64,000 nucleotides of DNA from Verrucomicrobiia bacterium (GCA_947462875.1 CANHQJ010000013.1:41622-105621); one strand, 5' to 3'; positions 20,362 through 30,800 are shown, counted from the first letter of the stretch. Notes: generated by a model not told the origin, from the sequence alone. Numbers and translations are program-made.

Positions 20362-20867
20362 GATGGTAGTGTGTGAGTGGTTGTGTTGATTTTTGCTTGG
20401 GCAAGATAGGGAAGGGCGGGTGGTTTGATGGGAGGTAGTTGGCAGCTGCCGTCCGCACAACTTTCCTCCCGCAGCTGGGAAACGGCGTTCCAGAGTTGGC
20501 CCTCGCTTCTCAGGCCCATCAGCTGGGAAATTTTATGCCGCCTGGTCGAGAGCGCATGCACCACGCGTTTCACCATCGGCTGCCATTGGGGAGCGGCGAG
20601 GCGGAAGGACCAGTCGCGGTATTCGAATGTCGTCCACAGGCAGACGATCCAAGCCGCGCTGCCCTGCCACCAACGGCCATCGTCGGCGAGGACGATGATG
20701 TCCTGGTCGGCGTGGAGCTGGCGTATGTTCGGCATGCGTTGCTCGGCCTGCTGGCTGGAGTAGCCGATGAATTCCACGCGCACGGATTTTTTCTGCCGCT
20801 CCAACCACAGCCGGAAGGTGGTGCACAGTCCGCAGTGCGGATCGTAGAATATCGTGAGCGTGTTCAT
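20358..20867 (-). CDS. DCC (DUF393) family thioredoxin-like protein
   Basis: A 169-residue protein beginning MNTLTIFYDPHCGLCTTFR. The motif DPHCGLC (residues 9-15) carries the CxxC of the DCC family. Compared with the other DCC protein in this window it has an extra 40-residue C-terminal tail with two more cysteines (SCADGSC), a possible second redox or metal site. It lies 19 bp after a small membrane protein and overlaps the epimerase start. Its place in the operon suggests a redox step acting with the epimerase. Confidence 0.85.
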   Translation of the reverse strand: MNTLTIFYDPHCGLCTTFRLWLERQKKSVRVEFIGYSSQQAEQRMPNIRQLHADQDIIVLADDGRWWQGSAAWIVCLWTTFEYRDWSFRLAAPQWQPMVKRVVHALSTRRHKISQLMGLRSEGQLWNAVSQLREESCADGSCQLPPIKPPALPYLAQAKINTTTHTLPS

Positions 20868-20886
20868 GGTCGTGAATAGAGAGAGT

Positions 20887-21291
20887 TTAGCGGGCGAGCG
20901 TTCCGGTGGGTTCGACAGGTGGTCCCATTTTTTCCCATGCCGCGCGTTTTCTCGTGCGGGTCAGGATGTAGAGATTGAAAAAGTGCATCACGCCGAGAAT
21001 GAGCATCACCACGCCGAGCTTGCCGCTGCACGCCTCGAAGATGCCCTTGGTGTTGGCGACCTCGAGATCGAGTTTCATGTAAAGGGCCACGAAGCCGATG
21101 TTGACGAGGTAAAAACCGACGACCAGCAGATGATTCACGCTGTCGGCGAGTTGTTCATTGCCGTGGAAGCAGTCCACGAGAAAGATGCGGCCGCTCTTGT
21201 GCAGCGTCCGTGCGACCCAGATGGTGAGCGGAATGGCGATGCCGAGATAGATGCCGTAGGCGATGACTGTTTGTGGGATGGTGTCGTTCAT
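20887..21291 (-). CDS. Small integral membrane protein
   Basis: A 134-residue protein with three hydrophobic segments, about residues 8-28, 53-75 and 90-112, and a basic C-terminus (TRTRKRAAWEK). I do not recognise a named family. It sits between the GbsR regulator and the DCC protein on the same strand, so it is likely part of that operon and may anchor or feed the redox proteins at the membrane. Confidence 0.7.
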   Translation of the reverse strand: MNDTIPQTVIAYGIYLGIAIPLTIWVARTLHKSGRIFLVDCFHGNEQLADSVNHLLVVGFYLVNIGFVALYMKLDLEVANTKGIFEACSGKLGVVMLILGVMHFFNLYILTRTRKRAAWEKMGPPVEPTGTLAR

Positions 21292-21385
21292 GGTGTTCGG
21301 TTCTTTGGTTGTGTTTTCTGTAGTTTCTGTTGTTTTCTTTTTTTCAGTAAAAAATGAAAATATGAAGTAAAAAAAAGGATTGGGG

Positions 21386-21937
21386 TCAGCCGAGAAGTTT
21401 GGCGGCGAGTTGCACGGCGAAACCGTGTTTCATGCTGGAAACCTGATCGGCGACTTTCGAGGCGAAGCTGACAAACTCTTCCAACTGGCGCATTTGTTTG
21501 TGAAAGGCCTTGGCCTCGGCACTGTCCCACTCGCGGCTTTTTTCCACACATTCGCGTAACACGCCCAGCGCCGGCTCGATTTCGCGTCGCTTGCGCTCGC
21601 GGGCGACGGTCCGGGCGATTTCCCACACATCCTTCTCCGCTTCGAAGTATTCCTTGCGTTCGCCGCGGATCACCACCGTGCGCACCAGACCCCAGGCGAT
21701 GAGTTCCTTGACATTCGAGTGGGCATTGCCGCGGCTGATTTCCAATTGCTCCATCAGGTCATCGGTGGTCATGGGCTGATCGACGGTCATGAGTAGCGCG
21801 TGGATTTGTGCCATCGTGCGATTGATACCCCACTGTGAACCGAGCGCCCCCCACTGCGAGACAAACTCATCGCGAGCCGCTTTCAGGGCGGCCATCTCGG
21901 CGTTGGTTTGTTCGCTTTTGCTGCTCACGATTTTCAT
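21386..21937 (-). CDS. GbsR/MarR-family transcriptional regulator
   Basis: A 183-residue winged-helix regulator from the ATG at 21937. The opening FVSQWGALGSQWGINRTMAQIHALL and 'MTTDDLMEQLEISRGNAHSNVKELIAWGLV' are the GbsR-type helix-turn-helix region (COG1510). A long helical C-terminus should mediate dimerisation. Members sense choline-like osmolytes or other ligands and repress nearby operons. Here the probable targets are its own operon (20887-19366), as the inverted repeat directly before the start suggests. The 20-30 codons read upstream are AT-rich noncoding DNA. Confidence 0.88.
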   Translation of the reverse strand: MKIVSSKSEQTNAEMAALKAARDEFVSQWGALGSQWGINRTMAQIHALLMTVDQPMTTDDLMEQLEISRGNAHSNVKELIAWGLVRTVVIRGERKEYFEAEKDVWEIARTVARERKRREIEPALGVLRECVEKSREWDSAEAKAFHKQMRQLEEFVSFASKVADQVSSMKHGFAVQLAAKLLG

Positions 21938-21959
21938 TTTATTCTGAAAATTAAATAAA
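21938..21959. promoter_or_regulatory. Inverted repeat before the GbsR gene, possible operator
   Basis: TTTATT, 10 nt, AATAAA lies right beside the start codon of the GbsR-type regulator, within a short AT-rich stretch (21938-21990) unlike its surroundings. A dimeric regulator could bind here to control its own operon. The AT-rich arms could also arise by chance. Confidence 0.35.
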
Positions 21960-22077
21960 TCAACGATTATTTTTGTTTTTTTTGATGGGGTGGCCAAGGC
22001 ATCAGCAATCGTGACAAACCCGTCACACCGCATCTCTCGCCAATTCTCTCTTGCACACGCTTCATCCGTCGCGACAC

Positions 22078-23802
22078 ATGGAGCTCTTCCTCATCGATGC
22101 CATCGGGCCGTTTTTCCGGAACTATCAGAAAAACCGGATCAACTGGTCGAAGATTCCTTTTTCGCATCTTCTCACCGATGGTCCGGAGGCCGCGGAACAA
22201 TGGCAACAGATCCACCGGGATATGCGCGATTTTGCGCACGAAGTCACCGCTCTGGGTTACAACGCCGTCACGCTCGATGACCTCGCCCACCTCGCGAGCC
22301 ATCCGCTGCACGAGCCGGAAATCGCCGCGCGCATTGCGTTTTTTCGGACACAATTCGCCTCGCTGTTCGATCTGCTCACGCAGGAATTCGGGCTGAGGAT
22401 TTTTCTCACAAGCGATATCATTCCGCTGACGCCCGCGATCGAGTCATCGCTCTCGGGCAAAAAGTCCGAGCTGGAAAACTACTACCTCTCCCTCATTCAG
22501 AACACGCTCGATCATTTCCCTCAACTCTCCGGCATCATCCTTCGCATTGGCGAGAGCGATGGGGTCGATGTGAAAGATCCCATCCGCACCCGACTCCACC
22601 TGCGCAATCCGCGCGAGACAAATCTGTTGCTCAAAAAACTCTTACCCGAGTTTGAGAAGCGCGACAAAAAACTCATCCTCCGCACCTGGACTGTGGGGGC
22701 CCATCGCATCGGCGATCTGATCTGGCACCGCGGCACGCTCAGCGAGACCTTGGAGGGCATCGACTCGCCCCATTTTATCGTCTCCATGAAACATGGCGAG
22801 AGTGATTTTTTCCGCCACATCCCGTTGAACAAAACATTCTTCCACGTCAAGCAAGCCAAGATCATCGAGCTCCAGGCTCGGCGTGAATACGAAGGGGCGG
22901 GGGAGTTTCCTTCTTACATCGGGGCTGATTGCGAGCACTTCGCCCGCGAGCTGGAGGGCGCGGAAAATATGGTCGGCATGTCGATCTGGTGCCAGACCGG
23001 TGGCTGGCATCGTTTCCGCCGCCTGGCCTTTCTCAGTTGCAATTCTCATTCCGACATCTGGATCCGCCTCAACGTCGCCGTCGCCATCCATGTGTTTCGG
23101 GACAAAGGCGGCATCGAACAATCCGTCGAAAAAATCCTCGGTCCACAGTGCGCGCCCGCCGCCGTGGAACTGCTGCGCCATGCCGATACTGTGATCCGGC
23201 AGATCTACTACATCGAGGAATTCGCCCGCCAAAAACTCTTCTTCCGCCGCGTCCGCATTCCGCCGCTTTTGCACCTTTACTGGGATGGGCTTTTCATCAA
23301 TCACGCCGTCGCCAAGGTCCTCAGCCACTTCGTCCGCGATTCGCAGCTTTCCCTCCGCGCCTCGGAATCCGCCGCGCTGCTCTTTCCCAAAATGATCCAG
23401 CTCGCAGAGACGGCGGACTTGCCCATCGATGACATCGAGCACATGCGCGACTTCTTCGGACTCATTCTGTTGGCGCGTCGCTACTACTTTCTGCCCTTCG
23501 AGGAATCTCTCGCGGAGCAAATCCGCACCGCGAAAAAAGACTACAAAAAACGCTACCCCGCCAGCGAGCGCATGCGCTACCGCATCAAGGTCTCCTTCAC
23601 GCCCTTCCACATCAAGCGCCGCACCCTCTCCTGGGCCTCTTCGCTGCTCCTGCGCAAACAACGCGGCTACCGCATCGTCGATCACTTGTTCACCTTGCAT
23701 CTGTTAGGTTTCATCTATCGCATCTTCAAGCCCCGCGATCAGAAAAAGATGCCCAAGCTTCTCAGAAAGTCCGCCATGGGAGTGGATACCTTGTTCAAGT
23801 GA
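22078..23802 (+). CDS. TIM-barrel glycosidase-like protein (alpha-glucuronidase-like?)
   Basis: A 574-residue protein from the ATG at 22078. No signal peptide. The order of segments (LGYNAVTLDDLAHLA, LRIFLTSDI, LSGIILRIGESDGVD, LILRTWTVGAH, HFIVSMKHGESDFF, MVGMSIWCQTGGWH) resembles a (beta/alpha)8 barrel. Acidic residues at strand ends make a glycosidase plausible. It loosely recalls GH67-type glucuronidases, but I cannot confirm it. Divergent from the GbsR regulator, with 140 bp between them. Confidence 0.55.
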   Translation: MELFLIDAIGPFFRNYQKNRINWSKIPFSHLLTDGPEAAEQWQQIHRDMRDFAHEVTALGYNAVTLDDLAHLASHPLHEPEIAARIAFFRTQFASLFDLLTQEFGLRIFLTSDIIPLTPAIESSLSGKKSELENYYLSLIQNTLDHFPQLSGIILRIGESDGVDVKDPIRTRLHLRNPRETNLLLKKLLPEFEKRDKKLILRTWTVGAHRIGDLIWHRGTLSETLEGIDSPHFIVSMKHGESDFFRHIPLNKTFFHVKQAKIIELQARREYEGAGEFPSYIGADCEHFARELEGAENMVGMSIWCQTGGWHRFRRLAFLSCNSHSDIWIRLNVAVAIHVFRDKGGIEQSVEKILGPQCAPAAVELLRHADTVIRQIYYIEEFARQKLFFRRVRIPPLLHLYWDGLFINHAVAKVLSHFVRDSQLSLRASESAALLFPKMIQLAETADLPIDDIEHMRDFFGLILLARRYYFLPFEESLAEQIRTAKKDYKKRYPASERMRYRIKVSFTPFHIKRRTLSWASSLLLRKQRGYRIVDHLFTLHLLGFIYRIFKPRDQKKMPKLLRKSAMGVDTLFK

Positions 23803-23855
23803 GCCGGACGCTTTGTTGCTGACAGGGGGAACAGCCTGTGTATGGTGGCAGTGAT

Positions 23856-24611
23856 ATGTGCATGTTCTCAGGTAAGGTCAAGGAAGTGAGCAATACACGG
23901 ATTTTCGCGCGCATGGTGGCTCCGGCGCGGCAGGGGCTGGTGTATGCGATGCATGTGGATACTCCCGCCGAGGTGGCGATGGTGCTGCCCCTGCCGGTCG
24001 TGGCGGGATCGGCGGAGGATGCGGTGAAGTTCATCGACTTGAGCAAGTTCCCGCATTTTTTCGCGTCGCTCGACAAGGGCTTTCCCTCACCTGCGGCCGG
24101 CGATCCCTTTGCCAATTCTCTCGGTCCTCCGACGCGGTCCGCTCCGCTGAAAGTGCATCAGGTCGGTTCCTTCGAGGCCTCCTACGTACCGAAAATGGCG
24201 GACTTCTCCCGGCTGGATGCACGCTTTCGTTTGCCGGAAGGTTCGCTGGAAAAAGTGGGCATCTACCAGGACTACGGCTTCGCCGTCTTCAAGTTCAAGC
24301 CCGGCAAACAAAAGGTCCACCCCATGGCGCTGACCTTCCCCAGCCGCTTCGCCGATCGCTTGTTTTTCCCCACGGTCCACATTCACGATGGCGAAGTGCA
24401 TGAGAAGGAAACGTTCGATCACAACCTCTACGCGCAATGCCTACTTCGCGGAGGCCGCGCCTTGTTGCAGTGGGAGGAATCAAATGCGAATGCCATCGTC
24501 TTCGCCCAAGCCGGCCTCTCCGAGGGCCTGATCGATGCCACCAAGCACGTCTATCGCATGAAGTTGAAAGGCGAACTGAAAAACGAGGATCATTTCCTGG
24601 CAAATGTGTAA
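23856..24611 (+). CDS. Conserved hypothetical protein
   Basis: A 251-residue protein from the ATG at 23856. The frame opens with a GTG at 23838, a less likely start. No signal peptide or membrane segment is seen. A central stretch (VGIYQDYGFAVFKFKPGKQKVHPMALTFPSR) and the paired histidines in FPTVHIHDGEVHEKETFDHN suggest a globular domain, maybe metal-binding. I do not recognise the family. TATGGT at 23841-23846, 9 nt before the ATG, could be a -10 box. Confidence 0.65.
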   Translation: MCMFSGKVKEVSNTRIFARMVAPARQGLVYAMHVDTPAEVAMVLPLPVVAGSAEDAVKFIDLSKFPHFFASLDKGFPSPAAGDPFANSLGPPTRSAPLKVHQVGSFEASYVPKMADFSRLDARFRLPEGSLEKVGIYQDYGFAVFKFKPGKQKVHPMALTFPSRFADRLFFPTVHIHDGEVHEKETFDHNLYAQCLLRGGRALLQWEESNANAIVFAQAGLSEGLIDATKHVYRMKLKGELKNEDHFLANV

Positions 24612-24618
24612 AAAAACG

Positions 24619-24761
24619 TCGGATGGGCCGGTTTTCAATCCTCTTAGCCCCCGCTTTTTACGGACACAGCAAAGTTCATCCTTGCCTTTTCCTTTGTTTT
24701 CGTGGTAAGTTCGTCATCCGATGTGCCATCCGATGGATGTTTGCCTATGATTTCTCGGATG
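24619..24761. repeat. Four CATCCGA/TCGGATG copies in the leader of the DEAD-box helicase gene
   Basis: CATCCGA occurs at 24715-24721 and 24727-24733, exactly 12 bp apart. Its complement TCGGATG occurs at 24619-24625 and 24755-24761. The copies at 24727 and 24755 could pair in the mRNA as a stem with a 21-nt loop, just upstream of the helicase start. Confidence 0.45.
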
Positions 24762-24793
24762 AAATGGAGTAGGAGCATCGACTCAAATTGATT

Positions 24794-26455
<1,662 letters not shown>

Positions 26456-26471
26456 CACGAATTTTCGTCTC

Positions 26472-26507
26472 AGCCGCTTTGCCCGTCGGGCAAAGCGGCT
26501 TTTTTTT
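26472..26507 (+). terminator. Intrinsic terminator after the DEAD-box helicase gene
   Basis: A perfect 13-bp stem (AGCCGCTTTGCCC at 26472-26484 with its complement at 26488-26500), a 3-nt loop and an eight-T run. This is a textbook rho-independent terminator, 17 bp past the helicase stop. Confidence 0.92.
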
Positions 26508-26524
26508 GCGGGCGGAGGGAAAGT

Positions 26525-26553
26525 TTGCATTTTGCAACTCTCGTGAATAAATT
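26525..26553 (+). promoter_or_regulatory. Predicted promoter of the DUF6600 lipoprotein gene
   Basis: TTGCAT (26525-26530), exactly 17 nt, TAAATT (26548-26553). The mRNA would have a leader of about 36 nt before the ATG at 26596. It directly follows the helicase terminator, so this gene has its own transcription unit. Confidence 0.5.
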
Positions 26554-26595
26554 CCGAATTACGGCGTCTCACGCTACAGGAACCACCCCTACGTT

Positions 26596-29400
26596 ATGAA
26601 ACATACCCCTGTCTTTTTCGCCCTTGTGCTGGCGATGGCCTCTTGCTCCAAAAAACCACAAAGCACATCGATCGATGGCGAGGAGGCGAAAAAAGCCACC
26701 GAGCTCGCCACGCAGTTGCGCGAAATGGAGCAGCAGGAAGAGCGCCTGCGCCGGGAAATCGAGCTCGAGCGCCTGGCCATGGAGCGCGAGGAATTGCGCA
26801 TCCAGCGCGATGCTCTGGAGGAAAAAGGACGCCGCCTCAGCGATGAGGAACTGGCGCTGGAAAAACAGAAAACGGCACTGGCACAGGAGCAGGCGGATGC
26901 CGCGGCAGAGCAGGCCCGGGCGGCAGCGACTCCCGTTCCCCCGCAGCCGATGGCTCCGCAGCGGCCTGCTCCCGCCCCCGTATCTTCGATTCCGGTTTCC
27001 GCGATGGGCGACTATGACTATAGCATTTTTTACGATCGGCTTTCCAGTCAAGGCACCTGGTTCCAGTCACCGGACTACGGCTACGTCTGGAGGCCTGCCG
27101 TTTGCGTGACGAACCGCAACTGGCGTCCTTACACGTATGGCAGCTGGGCCTACACGAACTATGGCTGGACCTGGGTTTCCACGGAGCCGTTCGGCTGGGC
27201 CACCTATCACTACGGTCGCTGGGTTCTACTCCGCAACAGCGGCTGGTGCTGGGTGCCCGGAAATGAATGGGCACCCGCCTGGGTGTGCTGGAAATCGGGC
27301 GGCGACTACGTCGGCTGGGCTCCCTTGCCGCCGGAATCGCTCTATTGGCGCGGCAATGACTGGACTTCGTATTATGGCAACTCCGCCGGGATCAGTCCGC
27401 GTTGTTTCAGCTTTGTGCGAGTCGGATCCTTCGGCGGCTCTGTGATCAGTGCCGTATTTTCCACCAGCGACTGCGTGCGCATCTATCAGCAAACGACCTA
27501 TTGTGGTGGCTATCGCTGGGACAACCGGCGCGTGTATTGCGATGGCGTGTCCTATGATTGGGTGAACCGCCATGTGAGCCGCCCGCTGCCGCGCTACGAT
27601 TGTGATTTTGATAACCGCCCGCCCACTCACCTCGATCCCTTGCGCTACGCCGCCACGCGTGGCGACCGCCTGAGTATCAACGCGCCGAATTTCAATGTGC
27701 CGTGGAACGGAGCCCTGCGCCCGCGTGCGTTGGAAAGCAAGCCGCTGCAAGATGAGGTCATCCGCGAATCCACCTTTGAGCCGAAACTGCGCGATCGTTT
27801 CATCAGCGAGCGCAGAAATGAAAGCGCCCGTGCCGAGGAGTCGATGCGCGGCGGTCTGGCGAAAAAAATGTCCGAGCGCATCTTGTTGCAAGAGAGAATT
27901 TCCCGTCAACGGGAAGAGCTGGCCACCACCTTGGAAAGTGCCACTACCGAGCAAACAAAAGAGCAACCGCGCGATCAGCCCAGAGGCCCGGACCGCCGTC
28001 CAGGAAGTCGTGAGGAAACAACGACTCCACCTGCTGTGGCCGATAGACCCGCAGAAAATACGCCACCTGGCAATCGTCCTGCCGAACCTCCCGTGCTCAC
28101 ACCCGACCGCATGCGTGAGCCAGAAACGCCGCAGGTTGCCGAAGAAAAGCCTACCCCCGAAGTGACACCGCCCGTAGCGGAAACACCTGCTACTGGAGAG
28201 CAACGTCCCTCGGGACTTCGCGAACGTCAGCCAGGCATTCCTCGCGAGACGACTGAGAGAGAAGGAGCGACTTCCGCCCTGCGTCGCCAGCAAGAACAGG
28301 CGGCCATGGCCGAGCGTCAGGCGCAAGCCGAGCGTGAACAACAGGAGCGGGCCGCGGAAAACGCCATGCGTGAGCGGCCGAACGATCGTGCGCAGCGCCA
28401 GCGTGAAGAACTGGCAGAACGCACCGCGAAAGAAGCGGAGCAAGCCGCGATGGCAAAACAAGCGAGCGAGCAACAAGAACTGGAAGCTCAGAAGCGCGCC
28501 CAAGAAGCACAACTTAGAGAGCAGCAAGCCCAGCAAGCGGGCATGCGTGAGAGGCAGCAAGAAGAAGCGCAGCGGGAAACGGCAGCGCAACAGCAAGCAG
28601 CCATGAGCGAGGCCCAGGAAAAGCAGGTTCGTGAACAACAGGAAGCCGCCCGCGCCGCACAGGAGCAGGCTCAGCAGGCTGCCATGCGCGGGGCAGAGGA
28701 AAAAGCCCAGCAAGAACAAATGCGTGCGCAACAGGAAGCCGCTCGCGAAGCGCAGGAGCAACAACTGGCTAAGCAGGAGGCGATGCGAGAGGCTCAGGAA
28801 CGCGCCCAGCAAGAACAAATGCGTGCGCAACAGGAAGCCGCTCGCGAAGCACAACAACGCGAACAGCAGGAGGCGATGCGCGAAGCTCAGGAAAGAGCCC
28901 AGCAAGAACAGATGCGTCAGCAACAGGAAGCCGCGCGCGAGGCTCAGGAAAGAGCGCAGCAAGAACAGATGCGTCAGCAGCAGGAAGCCGCGCGCGAGGC
29001 GCAGGAAAGAGCACAGCAGGAGCAAATGCGTCAGCAGCAGGAAGCCGCGCGCGAGGCGCAGGAAAGAGCACAGCAGGAGCAAATGCGTCAGCAGCAGGAA
29101 GCCGCGCGCGAGGCGCAGGAAAGAGCGCAGCAGGAGCAGATGCGTCAGCAACAGGAAGCCGCTCGTCAGTCGCAGCTGCAAGCACGGCAGGAAGCCATGC
29201 GCGAGGCTCAGCAGCAGCGAGCCCAGCAGGAACAAATGCAACGCCAGCAAATCGCCATGCGTGAGGCTCAACAACAACAGCAGCAACAACGCGCTCAGCA
29301 AGAACAGATGCAGCGGCAGCAGGAGTCTCAGCGCCAACAGCAGCAGTTGCGCCAGCAGGATTCACAGCAGCAAGGTGGCGGGCTGCGTCGTTTTCGTTAG
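26596..29400 (+). CDS. Large lipoprotein: coiled coil, DUF6600 domain and Gln/Glu/Arg-rich repeat tail
   Basis: A 934-residue protein with a signal peptide and lipobox-like MASC (Cys17). Parts in order: a charged coiled coil (about 28-115), a Pro/Ala linker, then a DUF6600 region (about 137-255) full of Trp/Tyr/Gly (GYVWRP, WTWVSTEPFGW, YHYGRW, WVPGNEWAPAW). The middle is a basic segment, and the long tail from about residue 560 is Gln/Glu/Arg/Ala-rich with 19-residue tandem repeats. DUF6600 is common in Bacteroidetes and Verrucomicrobia; its role is unknown. The tail may be a long alpha-helical rod. Confidence 0.8.
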   Translation: MKHTPVFFALVLAMASCSKKPQSTSIDGEEAKKATELATQLREMEQQEERLRREIELERLAMEREELRIQRDALEEKGRRLSDEELALEKQKTALAQEQADAAAEQARAAATPVPPQPMAPQRPAPAPVSSIPVSAMGDYDYSIFYDRLSSQGTWFQSPDYGYVWRPAVCVTNRNWRPYTYGSWAYTNYGWTWVSTEPFGWATYHYGRWVLLRNSGWCWVPGNEWAPAWVCWKSGGDYVGWAPLPPESLYWRGNDWTSYYGNSAGISPRCFSFVRVGSFGGSVISAVFSTSDCVRIYQQTTYCGGYRWDNRRVYCDGVSYDWVNRHVSRPLPRYDCDFDNRPPTHLDPLRYAATRGDRLSINAPNFNVPWNGALRPRALESKPLQDEVIRESTFEPKLRDRFISERRNESARAEESMRGGLAKKMSERILLQERISRQREELATTLESATTEQTKEQPRDQPRGPDRRPGSREETTTPPAVADRPAENTPPGNRPAEPPVLTPDRMREPETPQVAEEKPTPEVTPPVAETPATGEQRPSGLRERQPGIPRETTEREGATSALRRQQEQAAMAERQAQAEREQQERAAENAMRERPNDRAQRQREELAERTAKEAEQAAMAKQASEQQELEAQKRAQEAQLREQQAQQAGMRERQQEEAQRETAAQQQAAMSEAQEKQVREQQEAARAAQEQAQQAAMRGAEEKAQQEQMRAQQEAAREAQEQQLAKQEAMREAQERAQQEQMRAQQEAAREAQQREQQEAMREAQERAQQEQMRQQQEAAREAQERAQQEQMRQQQEAAREAQERAQQEQMRQQQEAAREAQERAQQEQMRQQQEAAREAQERAQQEQMRQQQEAARQSQLQARQEAMREAQQQRAQQEQMQRQQIAMREAQQQQQQQRAQQEQMQRQQESQRQQQQLRQQDSQQQGGGLRRFR
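28867..29151. repeat. Tandem array of five 57-bp coding repeats
   Basis: Units of 57 bp (19 residues, pattern QEAAREAQERAQQEQMRQQ) begin at 28867, 28924, 28981, 29038 and 29095. The first is degenerate and the last three are nearly identical at DNA level. A broken sixth unit starts at 29152. A larger 99-bp duplication lies upstream (similar blocks at 28705 and 28804). Near-identity of neighbouring units points to recent unequal exchange or slippage. Confidence 0.9.
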
Positions 29401-29401
29401 G

Positions 29402-30694
29402 TTATCCGATCAGATCGTGGATCGATCCGAAGTCGGGCAGGAACAGGCGTTTGTACATCCTCGCGGCATAGCCATCGGTCATGCCGGCGAGGAAGTCGCA
29501 GATCAGGCGTGCCTTGCCCGCGGCATCGGGGGCCTGTGCGATTTCGGCGGCGGTATCGTTGCCGAGAATTTGAAACAGTTGCCCATCGATGTGACCCGGC
29601 GCGATGTAGCGTTTTTCCAACAAATCCCATAGCGCATGCAGCATGTGGTTGCCCTTGTGTTCGAGCTGCTTGAGCTGGGGCGAGAGGAACACCACCTCGA
29701 AGGCGAGTTTTTTGAAGAGCTCGGACTCGTGCCGCACTTCTTCCGCGACCACCAACTCATAGCGGTAGCGTTTGCTCTGGTGCGAGAGAAAATTCACACA
29801 TTCGCGCAGTTGCGTGGACTGGATGTAGCGGCCGATGCGTTTACCGATGAAGGGATCGACCTTGCCACTGCGGATCGCCTGCATGAGTTTCTCGAGGCTG
29901 CCGCCCGCTTCGATGGCGATGTCGTTTTTTTCCGCCCACTGGTGAATCTTGTCAGTGGTGAGAAAGCCCGCCCGCACGCTATCGGAAATGTCGTTGAGCG
30001 AGTAGGCGGTGTCATCCGCCCAGTCCATGACCTGGCATTCGATGGACTTGAAACCATCGCGCGGTTTTCCCGGTGTCAGTTCTAACGGAAAATCGTGCCC
30101 GCCCATCGCCCAGTCGAGGATGGCGTGCTGGTTATCGTAGAGAAAATGGTTTTTCGGCGCGGTGCCGGAATTCGTCTTCAGTTCGGTCCACAGGGATTTA
30201 TACTTGAGGATGCCATCGAGAAACGCCCGGCTCGGGTCCATGCCGCTGCGTTTCGCGGAAAAGATCCGCTCGGTGAGGATGCGCAGCGTTTGCGCGTTGC
30301 CCTCGAAGCCGCCGTGATCGCTCATGAGAAAATTCAGCGTCCGTTCCCCCGCGTGGCCGAAGGGCGGATGGCCGAGATCGTGCGAGAGACAGGCGGCCTC
30401 GACGAGATCGGGATCGATGAAATACTCCGGCTCCAGCGGTCCGTCTTTCTGCGATTGCAGCCAATGGCAAATCGCGCGCCCGATCTGCGCCACTTCCAAC
30501 GAATGCGTGAGGCGGGTGCGGTAAAAATCATACTCGCCACTCCAGAACACCTGCGTTTTGTTTTGCAGGCGGCGGAAGGTCGGTGTGTGCAGCACGCGGT
30601 CGCGGTCGATCTGAAACGTCGATCGATAATCGCCCGCATCGTTTTTCCCCGACATGCGCTCGCGATCCCACTCGTTGTAAAACGTGTTTGGCAT
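29402..30694 (-). CDS. dgt: Deoxyguanosinetriphosphate triphosphohydrolase-like HD protein
   Basis: A 430-residue HD-domain enzyme from the ATG at 30694. Marks are RDRVLHTPTFRRLQNKTQVF, HSLEVAQIGR, and the HD pair in CLSHDLGHPPFGHAGE (about residues 100-115). It hydrolyses dNTPs (dGTP and often others) to nucleoside and triphosphate and so controls the dNTP pool. TAGTCT sits 6 nt before the ATG and could be the -10 box of a leaderless mRNA. Convergent with the DUF6600 lipoprotein, 1 bp apart. Confidence 0.93.
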   Translation of the reverse strand: MPNTFYNEWDRERMSGKNDAGDYRSTFQIDRDRVLHTPTFRRLQNKTQVFWSGEYDFYRTRLTHSLEVAQIGRAICHWLQSQKDGPLEPEYFIDPDLVEAACLSHDLGHPPFGHAGERTLNFLMSDHGGFEGNAQTLRILTERIFSAKRSGMDPSRAFLDGILKYKSLWTELKTNSGTAPKNHFLYDNQHAILDWAMGGHDFPLELTPGKPRDGFKSIECQVMDWADDTAYSLNDISDSVRAGFLTTDKIHQWAEKNDIAIEAGGSLEKLMQAIRSGKVDPFIGKRIGRYIQSTQLRECVNFLSHQSKRYRYELVVAEEVRHESELFKKLAFEVVFLSPQLKQLEHKGNHMLHALWDLLEKRYIAPGHIDGQLFQILGNDTAAEIAQAPDAAGKARLICDFLAGMTDGYAARMYKRLFLPDFGSIHDLIG

Positions 30695-30716
30695 GGCCAA
30701 AGACTAGGCGAGGAAT

Positions 30717-30757
30717 GGCAGGGGAGGAAGAGGAAAGTTCCATGGACGGTCCCTGCC
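30717..30757. repeat. Short inverted-repeat element, relative of the 32759-32928 element
   Basis: GGCAGGG (30717-30723) and CCCTGCC (30751-30757) are 7-bp inverted ends around an inner GGAA/TTCC palindrome. Two blocks are shared with the larger element 2 kb away: GAATGGCAGGG at the left and CGGTCCCTGCC at the right. It lies in the gap between the DUF3592 gene and dgt. Confidence 0.5.
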
Positions 30758-30800
30758 GAGTCATGCTGCGCATGATTTTGCCAACAGCATCCCGTCAATA

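Noticed and set aside
28867..29151. Regular repeats that might suggest a CRISPR array.
   Set aside because: They are in-frame coding repeats without unique spacers. No CRISPR array or cas gene is seen in the window.
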